DNA from: an uncultured Prevotellaceae bacterium
GTDB lineage: Bacteria > Bacteroidota > Bacteroidia > Bacteroidales > Bacteroidaceae
DNA: 61,948 nucleotides
Assembly: GCA_947168045.1 (NCBI GenBank)
Contig: CAMVKN010000015.1
Location: 1 to 61,948, forward strand
Direction: 5' to 3'
This document shows, piece after piece, positions 51,204 through 59,662 of this stretch. The position numbers and the translations under genes are program-made. Position 1 is the first letter of the stretch, and the number at the start of each line of letters is the position of its first letter. Below the pieces are notes generated by a model, which was not told the origin of the DNA, made no database searches, and saw only the letters and a list, made by a program, of their open reading frames with translations.

Positions 51204-51659
51204 TTACCAGTTGAGTGCATCTTTCAGAATCACGCCGTCCACCATGGGGCTGTCATCCTCTCCGAAGCCATTGGCCTTATACTGGATACAAAGCATGGTC
51301 AGGTTTTCGCTGCCCGTATTCTTCAAGGCACGCTTTCCATCGGGCGACACACGGATGACGGTGCCTTCGCTGACGGGGAAGATGTCACCATCCACCTGAT
51401 ACTGGCCTTCACCCTTCAAGATGATGTAGAGCTCCTCATGTGTCTTGTGAGTATGCAGGAAACCGCTGTCCTGACCTGGCACCAGCGTCTGGAACGACAG
51501 CTCACTGCCAGTGGCGCCCACAGCCTGGCCCACGAACACCTTACCCTTCAAAGTAAAATCAGGTCCCATCGGGAGCTCATGCTCAATGATTTCACTAACC
51601 TTGCCAACACTCACTGCGGCGAAATTCTTGCCGGTCTTAATGGTCTCAATCTGTTTCAT
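51204..51659 (-). CDS. Cupin-domain protein
   Basis: 151 residues, a single cupin barrel with metal ligands His69, His71 and Glu75 in FLHTHKTHEELYIIL and the second motif (GDIFPVSEGTVIRVSPDGKR). Small cupins of this type bind a metal and act on or sense small molecules. It is divergent from the HxlR regulator across a 249-base gap that holds two matching palindromes, so it is very likely the target of that regulator. Confidence 0.85.
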   Translation of the reverse strand: MKQIETIKTGKNFAAVSVGKVSEIIEHELPMGPDFTLKGKVFVGQAVGATGSELSFQTLVPGQDSGFLHTHKTHEELYIILKGEGQYQVDGDIFPVSEGTVIRVSPDGKRALKNTGSENLTMLCIQYKANGFGEDDSPMVDGVILKDALNW

Positions 51660-51700
51660 ACGTGTATTTGCTTAAATCGTTATTTTTTTGTTTTACGATG

Positions 51701-51758
51701 CAAAGGTACTACATGTTTTTCATTCCCACAAGAAGGTACTTGGAAGTAACATAGTTAC
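51701..51758 (-). promoter_or_regulatory. Promoter of the cupin gene with HxlR-type operator
   Basis: Minus-strand TACCTTTG (51701-51708). Upstream of it lies GTAAC-ATA-GTTAC (51746-51758), an inverted repeat related to the one in front of the HxlR gene. Confidence 0.6.
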
Positions 51759-51833
51759 CAAAAAGTAGGAATTGGAATGTTACCGCACTTCCACGAAATT
51801 GGTTTTAACTTAGATTAACCAAGTATAAGGTCG

Positions 51834-51860
51834 TTACTTGGTAACTATTTACTACCTTTG
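51834..51860 (+). promoter_or_regulatory. Promoter of the HxlR gene with operator
   Basis: GTTAC-TTG-GTAAC (51834-51846) lies directly upstream of TACCTTTG (51853-51860). Binding there would block the promoter. Confidence 0.6.
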
Positions 51861-51908
51861 CGCTGAAATCAGCGTGGCTGCGCTGTCTTTACAGTAACCC
51901 CAATCGTT

Positions 51909-52253
51909 ATGGCAGACATCAAGGCAGAATATCTGGCCTGTCCCATCAGGCAAGTAGTGAATCGTTTCGGCGACAAGTGGTCAATGTTGGTGCTCTATAT
52001 GCTTCACACCAGCGAGACGCATATCTTACGATTTAATGAAATTCGTCGGCTGATGACGGACTGTTCCCAGAAGATGCTCTCACAGACATTGAAGAATCTG
52101 GAGCAGAGTCACCTCGTTCATCGCAAGGTTTATCCCGAGGTTCCTCCCCGAGTGGAATATTCGCTGACTGATACGGGCGAATCACTGATGCCTGCACTCA
52201 CGGCCCTGATAGCCTGGGGCAAAGAGCATTTCAACGAAGTAGTAACGGATTAG
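51909..52253 (+). CDS. HxlR-family winged-helix regulator
   Basis: 114 residues with the HxlR start (CPIRQVVNRFGDKWSMLVLY), recognition helix region (CSQKMLSQTLKNLEQSHLVH) and wing (VPPRVEYSLTDTGESLMPAL). The early Cys may sense oxidants or electrophiles, as in several relatives. It probably controls itself and the divergent cupin gene through the GTTAC/GTAAC palindromes between them. Confidence 0.88.
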   Translation: MADIKAEYLACPIRQVVNRFGDKWSMLVLYMLHTSETHILRFNEIRRLMTDCSQKMLSQTLKNLEQSHLVHRKVYPEVPPRVEYSLTDTGESLMPALTALIAWGKEHFNEVVTD

Positions 52254-52287
52254 CGATTTTACAAACAATCAAATATCCCCCAAACCT

Positions 52288-54417
52288 ATGAAAATCAAAA
52301 ACATCATGATGACTATTGCCGTCTCTGCAGCATTGACGTCTGTGACGAGCAGTTGCCAGCAGACGCAACGCAGCAACCCGCTGTTGGAGGAGAGCAAGCT
52401 GCCCTATGGTGCGCCAGACTTCAGCAAGATTAAGACCACTGACTATCTGCCGGCCTTCGAGGCTGCCATCAAGGAGCAGCGTGAAAAGATTGCCGCTATT
52501 GTTGACAACTCCGAGCCCGCCACATTTGAGAACACCATCCTGGCCTACGAGGAGAGTGGACGCCTGGTGGACCGCGTGGGACGTGTGTTCTTTGCCCTGA
52601 CCGAGGCCGACAAGACGCCAGAGCTGGCTGAGATAGAGAAGAAAGTGATGCCCATGCTGACGGAGCTGGAAAACGAGATTTCCTTCAACGCACCGCTCTT
52701 CGAGCGTATTCGCCAGGTCTACGACCAGGAGTACGAAAAGCTTCAGGGCGAGGACAAGAAGCTGTTGGAGGAGACCTACAAGGAGTTTGTGCGCAAGGGT
52801 GCGTTGTTGCCCGATGACAAGAAGGAGCGCATGAAAGCCATCAACCTTCGCATCACCGATTTGCAGCAACAGTGGGGCGACCTGCTGCTCGAAGCCACGA
52901 ACAATGCCGTGGTGTGGGTGGACAGCAAGGAGCAGCTGGCCGGTCTGAACGATGCCGACATTGAGCAGTGCAAGAAAGACGCTGAGAGCCGCGGCGGCAA
53001 GGCTCCATACGCCATCGTCATTGTCAACACGACCCAACAGCCGCTGCTGGCCAGTCTTGACAACCGCGACCTGCGCCGCCAGGTCTATGAGGCCTCCATC
53101 CACCGCAGCGACGGCACGGGCCAGGCGAACACTTACGCCATCGTGTGTGAGATTGCCAAGCTTCGTGCCGAGCAGGCTGAGCTCATGGGCTACCCGAACT
53201 ATGCTGCCTACTCGCTGGAGAAGACCATGGCCAAGACGCCAGACAACGTCTATGCCTTCCTGAACAGTCTCATTGCCCAGTACAAGCCTGAGGCAGATGC
53301 TGAGACCAAGGCCATTGAGGACTTCGCCCGCCAGACGGAGGGTGCCGACTTCCACCTGGAGCCCTACGACCGTTTCTACTATTCGGCCAAGATGAAGAAC
53401 CAGCTGCTCAACATCAGCGACGACGAGGTCAAGTCGTATTTCACCGTCGACAGCGTGCTCATCAACGGTGTGTTCTACGCTGCCAACCGCGTCTACGGCC
53501 TCACCTTCAAAGAGCGCACCGACATCCCCACCTATCATCCCGACATGAAGGTGTTCGAGGTCTTCGACAAGGACGGCAAGCAGAAGGCGCTCTTCTACTG
53601 CGACTACTATCGCCGTCCCACCAAGCGCGGCGGTGCATGGATGGATGGCTTTGCCAAGCAGAGCCGCCACTACGGCCAGCTGCCCATCATCTTCAACGTG
53701 TGTAACAACGCAAAGGCTCCCGAAGGCAAGCCCTCATTGCTCACGTGGGACGAGGTGACCACGCTGTTCCACGAGTTCGGCCATGCCCTCCACGGCATTC
53801 TCTCTGACTGTAACTACCAGCGTCTGAGCGGCACTTCCGTCGCCCGCGACTTTGTCGAGATGCCCTCGCAGTTCAACGAGTCGTTTGCCTCCATCCCCGA
53901 GGTCTTCGACCATTACGCCCGTCACTGTGACACAGGGCAGCCCATGCCCACCGAGCTGAAGGAGCGCATGCTGAAGAGCATCACCTTCCAGACCGCATAC
54001 GCCCTGGGCGAGAATCTCGCGGCAACATGCTTGGACATGGCCTGGCACATGCTGCCTTCCGACAAGATTCCCACAGTGGAGCAGGCAGGGGCCTTTGAGG
54101 AAGAGGCGCTTCAGCAGGTAGGCTTGCTCAACCGGCAGATTCCGCCTCGCTATCGCACCAGCTACTTCAACCACGTCTGGGGCGGCGGCTATGCAGCAGG
54201 CTATTACAGCTACCTGTGGACGGAAGTGCTTGCCGTGAACATCGCCGACGTCTTTGCACAGCGCGGTGCCCTCGACCCCGCCACTGGCAGCGACTTCAGC
54301 CAGAAGGTGCTGAGCCGAGGCAACACCGGCGACCTCATGCAGATGTTCACCGACTTCACCGGCATGGCCCAGCCCGATGCCTCAGGCCTGCTGAAAGCAC
54401 GCGGACTCGGCCAATAA
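52288..54417 (+). CDS. dcp: M3-family peptidyl-dipeptidase, lipoprotein
   Basis: 709 residues of the M3 (Dcp/oligopeptidase A) zinc metallopeptidase family. The zinc site HEFGHALHG starts at residue 495, with the third ligand in EMPSQFNESFASIPEV about 28 residues later. The N-terminal signal MKIKNIMMTIAVSAALTSVTSSC suggests export and lipidation. These enzymes remove dipeptides from peptide C-termini. The gene starts 34 bases after the HxlR stop codon and ends at a strong terminator. Confidence 0.9.
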   Translation: MKIKNIMMTIAVSAALTSVTSSCQQTQRSNPLLEESKLPYGAPDFSKIKTTDYLPAFEAAIKEQREKIAAIVDNSEPATFENTILAYEESGRLVDRVGRVFFALTEADKTPELAEIEKKVMPMLTELENEISFNAPLFERIRQVYDQEYEKLQGEDKKLLEETYKEFVRKGALLPDDKKERMKAINLRITDLQQQWGDLLLEATNNAVVWVDSKEQLAGLNDADIEQCKKDAESRGGKAPYAIVIVNTTQQPLLASLDNRDLRRQVYEASIHRSDGTGQANTYAIVCEIAKLRAEQAELMGYPNYAAYSLEKTMAKTPDNVYAFLNSLIAQYKPEADAETKAIEDFARQTEGADFHLEPYDRFYYSAKMKNQLLNISDDEVKSYFTVDSVLINGVFYAANRVYGLTFKERTDIPTYHPDMKVFEVFDKDGKQKALFYCDYYRRPTKRGGAWMDGFAKQSRHYGQLPIIFNVCNNAKAPEGKPSLLTWDEVTTLFHEFGHALHGILSDCNYQRLSGTSVARDFVEMPSQFNESFASIPEVFDHYARHCDTGQPMPTELKERMLKSITFQTAYALGENLAATCLDMAWHMLPSDKIPTVEQAGAFEEEALQQVGLLNRQIPPRYRTSYFNHVWGGGYAAGYYSYLWTEVLAVNIADVFAQRGALDPATGSDFSQKVLSRGNTGDLMQMFTDFTGMAQPDASGLLKARGLGQ

Positions 54418-54426
54418 CATCGACAA

Positions 54427-54471
54427 AGCAACAAGGATTGCCATTTGATGACAATCCTTGTTGCTTTTTTC
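54427..54471. terminator. Intrinsic terminator after the dipeptidase gene
   Basis: AGCAACAAGGATTG pairs with CAATCCTTGTTGCT across 11 bases and is followed by six T. It may also serve the convergent fructokinase operon. Confidence 0.85.
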
Positions 54472-54489
54472 TGCACTTGGTGCAACGCT

Positions 54490-55425
54490 TTACTTCAGCA
54501 GCTCTGCAGGCAATGTAGGCATGGCACCATTCTGCGTGCAGACATAGGCAGAGACCTGCACAGCAACGCGATGGGCTTCAGAGACCGACTTGCCGTTAAG
54601 GATGCTGCCCACGAAGGAACCGGTGAAGGAGTCGCCTGCGCCCACGGTGTCGGCCACCTTCACCTTCGGCGTCTCCTGGAAGGACACGTGACCGGGAGTG
54701 AAGACGTAGGAGCCATTGGTGCCGCAGGTGAGGACAAGCATGTCGAGGTTGTACTTGCCCAGGATGAGCCAGCACTTGTTCTCGATGTCGAGGCCAGGAT
54801 AGCCGAACATGCGACCGATGAGCACCAGTTCCTCATCGTTAATCTTCAAAATGTTACACCTCTGGAACGACTCTCTCAGAATCTCCTTGGTGTAGAACTG
54901 CTGGCGCAGGTTGATGTCGAAGATTTTCAGACAGTCGGCAGGGGTGGCATCAAGGAACTTCTGGATGGTCTCGCGACTGACGACATTACGCTGGGCCAGC
55001 GAGCCATAGCAGACCGCACGGCAGTTGCGGGCTATCTCGGCGATGTCATCATCGAAGGGGATGTTGTCCCAGGCCACATTCTCTTTGATGTCGTATGTGG
55101 GTATGCCCTGCTCGTCGAGCTGTACCTGCACGGTGCCCGTTGGATAGGGCACACGGGGCAGGAGGTCGTTCAGTCCATGCTCCCTCAGTGCCTCAATAGT
55201 CTCTTCGGCCAGTTTGTCCTCGCCCAGTGCACTCACGGCGATGGTGTTGTCCATTCCAAGGAACTGCCCAGCGTGGTAGGCAAAGTTGGCAGGGGCGCCA
55301 CCCAGTTTCTTACCTTCGGGAAGTACATCCCACAGGACTTCTCCGAGTCCTACAACGTAGCGAGTAGCCTCACCCCCGCCCCCTCTCGCGGAGGAGAAGG
55401 GAGTAGTCACATTCTTCTGTTCCAT
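54490..55425 (-). CDS. PfkB-family fructokinase
   Basis: 311 residues of the ribokinase family. The substrate side is GLGEVLWDVLPEGKKLGGAP (26-45) and the ATP/catalytic motif DTVGAGDSFTGSF is near 257-269. In a fructan locus next to GH32 genes it most likely phosphorylates imported fructose. The first 20 residues (VTTPFSSARGGGGEATR) come from a GC-rich palindromic repeat (55370-55404) inserted close to the start. The native start was probably a few codons before RYVVGLGE. It is the last gene of the GH32-MFS-kinase operon. Confidence 0.9.
   Translation of the reverse strand: MEQKNVTTPFSSARGGGGEATRYVVGLGEVLWDVLPEGKKLGGAPANFAYHAGQFLGMDNTIAVSALGEDKLAEETIEALREHGLNDLLPRVPYPTGTVQVQLDEQGIPTYDIKENVAWDNIPFDDDIAEIARNCRAVCYGSLAQRNVVSRETIQKFLDATPADCLKIFDINLRQQFYTKEILRESFQRCNILKINDEELVLIGRMFGYPGLDIENKCWLILGKYNLDMLVLTCGTNGSYVFTPGHVSFQETPKVKVADTVGAGDSFTGSFVGSILNGKSVSEAHRVAVQVSAYVCTQNGAMPTLPAELLK
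55370..55404. repeat. GC-rich palindromic repeat at the fructokinase N-terminus
   Basis: CTCACCCCCGCCCCCTCTCG and the following GGAGGAGAAGGGAG. It is read in frame as part of the N-terminal extension and is related to 55489-55535 and 5575-5610. Confidence 0.6.
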
Positions 55426-55488
55426 AATTCAGGTTTTTACGATATTGTTTTTCAATGATTTGTATATTCCTTGTATTTAACGAAGAGT

Positions 55489-55535
55489 CTACATGCTCCC
55501 CTCGCCCTTTGGAGAGGGGCTGGGGGTGAGGCTCC
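55489..55535. repeat. GC-rich palindromic repeat forming a protein C-terminus
   Basis: CCCCTCGCCCTTTGGAGAGG followed by GGCTGGGGGTGAGG. It supplies the last codons of the transporter (LTPSPSPKGEGSM), followed by its stop codon. Confidence 0.65.
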
Positions 55536-56691
55536 TGATATAAGTAAAGAGATAGGCAACACCCACGGCCATGACCAGCACGGCGCCTATCTGCCCCATG
55601 GCATCGCTGGCAAAGCCCATGAGCAGGGGGAACACGGTGCCGCCAAAGAGGCCCATAATCATCAGGCCCGACACCTCGTTCTGCTTGTCAGGCATGGAGG
55701 TAAGCGCCTGGGCGAAGCACATGGAGAAGATGTTACTATTGCCATAGCCCACCAGGGCGATGCCCACATAGAGAAGCGCCTTTGTGTCGGCAAAGGCCAT
55801 GAGCGCCATCGAGGCCGCCATCATCACCACGGAGATGATGAAGAAGGTGCGTGTCTGGAGCACGCGCAGGAAGTAGGAACCCGTGAGACAGCCCACAGTG
55901 CGGAAGATGAAATAGAGCGATGTGGCAAAGCCTGCCTGGTCGAGCGTCATGCCGACACGCTCCATCAGCAGCTTAGGAGCCGTGGTGTTGGTGCCCACGT
56001 CGATGCCCACATGGCACATGATGCCCAGAAATGAGAGCAACACCACGGGCACGCCCAACAGACGGAAGCAGTTGGCGAACTGCGTGCCCACAGAGGGCAG
56101 TTGCTCGCTGGACTTCTCCTCGCCGTGGATGGGTGTTGACCACAGCAGCAGCGTGGCAGCCACGCTGATGACGAAATAGATGGCGAAGAGGATGCGCCAG
56201 TCAAGTCCGAAGGTGGGAATCAGGGCCTTGTAGCCCCAGCCCGCTATGAGCGGCGCCATGAACGATGCGATGGCCTTGATGAACTGTCCGAAGGTGAGCT
56301 GCGAGGCCAGGTTCTTGCCCCCGCTGACCAGCGCCATGAGGGGGTTGAGCGAGGTCTGCATCAGCGCATTGCCAATGCCTAAGAGAGAGAAGGCCACCAG
56401 CATCAGGGGGAAGCTGTTGCCAAAGACGGGCAGCAGCAACGACAGTGCCGTCACCACCAGCGAGAGCAGCACCGTGTTCTTCTTGCCAATCTTGTTCATC
56501 AGTACGCTCGTGGGCACGCTGAAGATGAGGAACCAGAAGAACACCAGGGAGGGCAGCACGTTGGCCACCGAGTCGCTCAGCCCCTGCTCGTCCTTAACAT
56601 AGTTGGAGGCAGTGCCTACCAAGTCGACGAAGCCCATGCAGAAGAAGCAGAGCATCAGCGACACTAACGCGAATTTACTGTTTTTTGCCAT
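55489..56691 (-). CDS. MFS sugar importer (FucP-like)
   Basis: A 400-residue transporter with about 12 membrane segments of the fucose-permease-like MFS group, the type found in Bacteroides fructan loci for fructose import. Recognisable parts are MNKIGKKNTVLLS, LGIGNALMQTSLNPLMALVS and GNSNIFSMCFAQALTSMPDK. It lies 18 bases after the GH32 gene and 63 bases before the fructokinase gene. The last ten residues (LTPSPSPKGEGSM) are encoded by a GC-rich palindromic repeat that replaced the native C-terminus. Confidence 0.88.
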   Translation of the reverse strand: MAKNSKFALVSLMLCFFCMGFVDLVGTASNYVKDEQGLSDSVANVLPSLVFFWFLIFSVPTSVLMNKIGKKNTVLLSLVVTALSLLLPVFGNSFPLMLVAFSLLGIGNALMQTSLNPLMALVSGGKNLASQLTFGQFIKAIASFMAPLIAGWGYKALIPTFGLDWRILFAIYFVISVAATLLLWSTPIHGEEKSSEQLPSVGTQFANCFRLLGVPVVLLSFLGIMCHVGIDVGTNTTAPKLLMERVGMTLDQAGFATSLYFIFRTVGCLTGSYFLRVLQTRTFFIISVVMMAASMALMAFADTKALLYVGIALVGYGNSNIFSMCFAQALTSMPDKQNEVSGLMIMGLFGGTVFPLLMGFASDAMGQIGAVLVMAVGVAYLFTYIRSLTPSPSPKGEGSM

Positions 56692-56709
56692 AATACGTAT
56701 CTCTTAAGC

Positions 56710-58413
56710 TTAATAGTTGATTTCATAAACAGTTGCCTTGCCGCCCTTCACCTTTATATTATTATAAGGCTCCGAGGGGAACACAAGGTTGGTCATGGCC
56801 ATCTTGCCATCGGCATCGAAGGCCTCGATGCTGCAGCGGTCGATGAAGATGCGCAGCTGCTTGATGCTGCCGTAGGTGGGAGCCACGGTGACACAGGGGA
56901 ACGCCTCGCTGAAGCTCACGTCGCCGCTCTTCGTGCGGTCCATGGCGAAGGTCTGCTTCTGGGCATCGTAGGTCATCGTGACCTGCTCGCCCTTCACATT
57001 CGACAGGACAATCTCCGCCTGGTTCTTCATGTCGACCACTATCTCGCAGGCTTCTGTCGGCTTCTTCACTTTGGCTCCGCGGGCTGCCAGCATCTCCTTC
57101 GAGGGCACCACGCTGACATAGGTCTCCTCGCCACAGGTGAAGAGGCCCAGGTCACGGGCAATGCTGTTGGCCGAGCGGAACTGCTTCGTAGGCACCTGGT
57201 TGGCATACTGCCAGTTCGACATCCACGCCAGCACGACGCGGCGGTTCTCAGGTGCGTTGTAGAACGACACCGTGGCATAGTGGTCCTTGCCATAGTCGAG
57301 CCACTTGGTCACCTTCGGCATCGACTCACAGGTGAACTTGTGTCCGTCAAACTGTCCCACGAAGTACTGCGTGGCACTGCCGCCGAAGGGGCCGCCGGGG
57401 TTGATGTTGCAAACCAGCACCCACTTCTTTGATTTGAGATTTGAGGATTGGGATTTGAGATTTGAGGACACTTCTAACTCAAACAGGTCCGGGCACTCCC
57501 ATACGCCGCTGTGGTTGCCATATTCCTGTCCGAACGAGGACTCATACTTCCATGCCTTCAGGTCGGCGGAAGAATAGATTTGCATCTCCTGTCCCACGGC
57601 CAGAATCATCACCCAGCGCTTGGTGGGCTCATACCAGAACGGGCGAGGGTCACGGAAGTCTTTGTCTTCGGCGGTCAGCACGGGGTTGCCCTCATACTTC
57701 GTGAAGGTCTTGCCCCCGTCGCTGGAAAAGGCGATGCACTGTGCCTGCACGTCGCCGCCAAACGGTGTGGGACGACTGGCGGTATACATGGCGACAACGT
57801 TGTCCCTGGCGACCACGCATGAACCGCTGAACATTGTTCCCCACACATCGGGAGCCAGGGCCACGCCCTCGTCCTTCCAATGAATGAGGTCGGCGGTGCT
57901 GGAGTGCCCCCAGTGCATGTTGCCCCACATCGAGCCGTAGGGGTTGTACTGATAGTACAGATGCCACACACCATCCTTGTAGAACATTCCGTTCGGGTCG
58001 TTCATCCATCCCCGCTTGGGCGTATGGTGATACAGCGGACGATACTTCTCAGTGATGAGGGCGTAGTCCACATCGTCGTTCTGCACCAGCTTCTTGAAGC
58101 ACACGCTTCCCGTAGGCACATTCTGCACACATACGCGCAGAGCGCCCTTGCCCTGATACGGCTGCAAGTCAAGTGCCACATAATAGTCGACTTGTTCGCG
58201 AGCCATGCGTACATTCTGCTCCATTTGCAACATGCCGCTGACAATCACCTGTACCTTCCCCTCTGGAGCCGACTCCTGGATGGGCAGCCACAGATAGCGT
58301 CCGGCGTCCTTAGGCGTCACGAAGCTCTGCTCGCAAGCCTGAGGCGTCACCGTCTGTGCATGTACCACCGTCAGCATCATTGCTGCTGCCAGTGTCATTA
58401 AACATCTCTTCAT
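56710..58413 (-). CDS. GH32 fructan hydrolase, secreted
   Basis: 567 residues with signal peptide (1-19). After an N-terminal beta domain (about 25-120), the GH32 propeller has WMNDPNG (136-142, nucleophile Asp139), FRDP (253-256, Asp255) and WECPDLF (305-311, acid Glu306). The C-terminal beta-sandwich ends in RCSIEAFDADGKMAMTN, typical of GH32. It should hydrolyse fructans (levan or inulin) to fructose, probably in the periplasm. A heptanucleotide-type repeat adds SSNLKSQSSNLKSK directly after the acid Glu strand (316-329). It heads the operon with the importer and kinase. Confidence 0.92.
   Translation of the reverse strand: MKRCLMTLAAAMMLTVVHAQTVTPQACEQSFVTPKDAGRYLWLPIQESAPEGKVQVIVSGMLQMEQNVRMAREQVDYYVALDLQPYQGKGALRVCVQNVPTGSVCFKKLVQNDDVDYALITEKYRPLYHHTPKRGWMNDPNGMFYKDGVWHLYYQYNPYGSMWGNMHWGHSSTADLIHWKDEGVALAPDVWGTMFSGSCVVARDNVVAMYTASRPTPFGGDVQAQCIAFSSDGGKTFTKYEGNPVLTAEDKDFRDPRPFWYEPTKRWVMILAVGQEMQIYSSADLKAWKYESSFGQEYGNHSGVWECPDLFELEVSSNLKSQSSNLKSKKWVLVCNINPGGPFGGSATQYFVGQFDGHKFTCESMPKVTKWLDYGKDHYATVSFYNAPENRRVVLAWMSNWQYANQVPTKQFRSANSIARDLGLFTCGEETYVSVVPSKEMLAARGAKVKKPTEACEIVVDMKNQAEIVLSNVKGEQVTMTYDAQKQTFAMDRTKSGDVSFSEAFPCVTVAPTYGSIKQLRIFIDRCSIEAFDADGKMAMTNLVFPSEPYNNIKVKGGKATVYEINY
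57430..57470. repeat. In-frame heptanucleotide-type repeat in the GH32 gene
   Basis: TTTGAGATTTGAGGATTGGG and its continuation, the reverse complement of the CAAATCT type seen in GH127, here with more substitutions. The frame is kept. Confidence 0.7.
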
Positions 58414-58449
58414 TATGTTCGTTTGTCTTTAGTTATTACAAGTATGCTG

Positions 58450-58457
58450 CAAAGATA
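58450..58457 (-). promoter_or_regulatory. Minus-7 box of the GH32-importer-kinase operon
   Basis: Minus-strand TATCTTTG, 36 bases before the GH32 ATG. There is no clear TTTG upstream, as expected if a regulator is needed. Confidence 0.5.
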
Positions 58458-58592
58458 TACGTTTTTCCGCTAATCGGCTGTCATTTCTGTTTCATTTGCT
58501 GCAAATAATCGTTCACTGCATCATTATTTCTATAAATGATATCCTGAAAAGCAATCTTTTCCCTTACTAACTAACATCCAAAATACTAACTA

Positions 58593-59525
58593 TTATCTAA
58601 CGAAAACTTTTTTGCCGTTCACTATATACAAGCCCTTGACGGGATGAGCCGTGCGCTGGCCAGCGAGGTTGAAGTAATGGTGCATCTTTCCGTCATCACT
58701 CAGCATAGCGCCAATGCCTGTAGCGTCTTCATCGCTCATGATAATCTTGACACTTGGACACTTGGCCTTGATGACATCCCAGTCTTCATCCCATCTGCCT
58801 GCACCTCGCACGTCGAGCGTCTTGACATCGGCAGCCAGCTTGGCAGCCAGCAGCGCATAGTCGTCGTATGCCTCGGGATGCCAGTCGCCGTTCCATGTGC
58901 ACTGATAGTTGCCCTTGCCGATGACGCCTGTAACAACCACATCACCCGTCAGTGAGTTGTCGGCCAAGGTGCGCACACCCATGCCGTTCACCATCGGACC
59001 TTCCATCTTGACATCATCGATAAAGATGGTCTGTCCAACATTGTTGAGGGCGTCGCCACCGTCTTCGAAAGGCCAGATCTCCAGCACCGTATTGCCCGTG
59101 TCAGTCATCCTGTCACTATCAGGACCGGCACCAAACTCGAAGGTCAGCACGTTCCAGTCCTCAGTGTTGCCAAGCCAGAACCAACGGCCTGTGCTATAGC
59201 CGCCGTCGCCGTCCTTGACGATTTTCACGAGTACGTTGTGCGCAATGCCCATCTTCATTCTGAGTGTCAGGCGGCGTACGCCCTTGAAGTCGACGTCGCC
59301 CAAGGGGAGGGCGGCATTACAGTGCTCCTTGTCCCAACCGCCAGGGTTGGCCTTGAGCGTTATCTTGAGACATTTGTTGCCATTGTCCTCCACGACGGTG
59401 GGGTCAGCGCGGTTCCAGAAGCCGCCATCGGTGTTGACGTCCTTGTCATCACCATTCCACAGTACGACCTGTGCGTTGCACACTGTTGCGGCAAACATTG
59501 TTGCCAGGAGTAACATTTTCTTCAT
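58593..59525 (-). CDS. Secreted jelly-roll-like protein of the fructan locus
   Basis: 310 residues with signal peptide (1-18). Residues about 20-175 look like a carbohydrate-binding jelly roll (LRMKMGIAHNVLVKIVKDGD; TGRWFWLGNTEDWNVLTFEF). The second part is a small alpha/beta stretch, and the chain ends GLYIVNGKKVFV. No catalytic motif is seen. Its place between two GH32-type genes suggests a fructan-binding surface protein. The 180 bases after it hold the promoter of the next operon. Confidence 0.65.
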   Translation of the reverse strand: MKKMLLLATMFAATVCNAQVVLWNGDDKDVNTDGGFWNRADPTVVEDNGNKCLKITLKANPGGWDKEHCNAALPLGDVDFKGVRRLTLRMKMGIAHNVLVKIVKDGDGGYSTGRWFWLGNTEDWNVLTFEFGAGPDSDRMTDTGNTVLEIWPFEDGGDALNNVGQTIFIDDVKMEGPMVNGMGVRTLADNSLTGDVVVTGVIGKGNYQCTWNGDWHPEAYDDYALLAAKLAADVKTLDVRGAGRWDEDWDVIKAKCPSVKIIMSDEDATGIGAMLSDDGKMHHYFNLAGQRTAHPVKGLYIVNGKKVFVR

Positions 59526-59570
59526 GTTCGTTAAGTTTTTAATCGTTTATATAAGTTCCGCATGTTTTAG

Positions 59571-59646
59571 AGGTGAGAGGTAAGAGGTAAGACCACTCAC
59601 CTCTCTCCTCTATCAACTGCAGCAAGCTGAGCTTGCGGAAGTTGAT
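59571..59646. repeat. Heptanucleotide repeat and hairpin
   Basis: (GAGAGGT)-type units at 59571-59603, followed by a hairpin ATCAACT...AGTTGAT with inner GCAAGCT/AGCTTGC (59612-59646). The hairpin follows the GH32-like lipoprotein gene and may end or trim its transcript. Confidence 0.55.
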
Positions 59647-59662
59647 TGTTATTAGAGGATTG

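Noticed and set aside
52231..53670. 479-codon minus-strand frame opposite the M3 peptidase
   Set aside because: Leucine- and valine-rich shadow of the coding strand, without family motifs. The M3 zinc motif on the plus strand is decisive.
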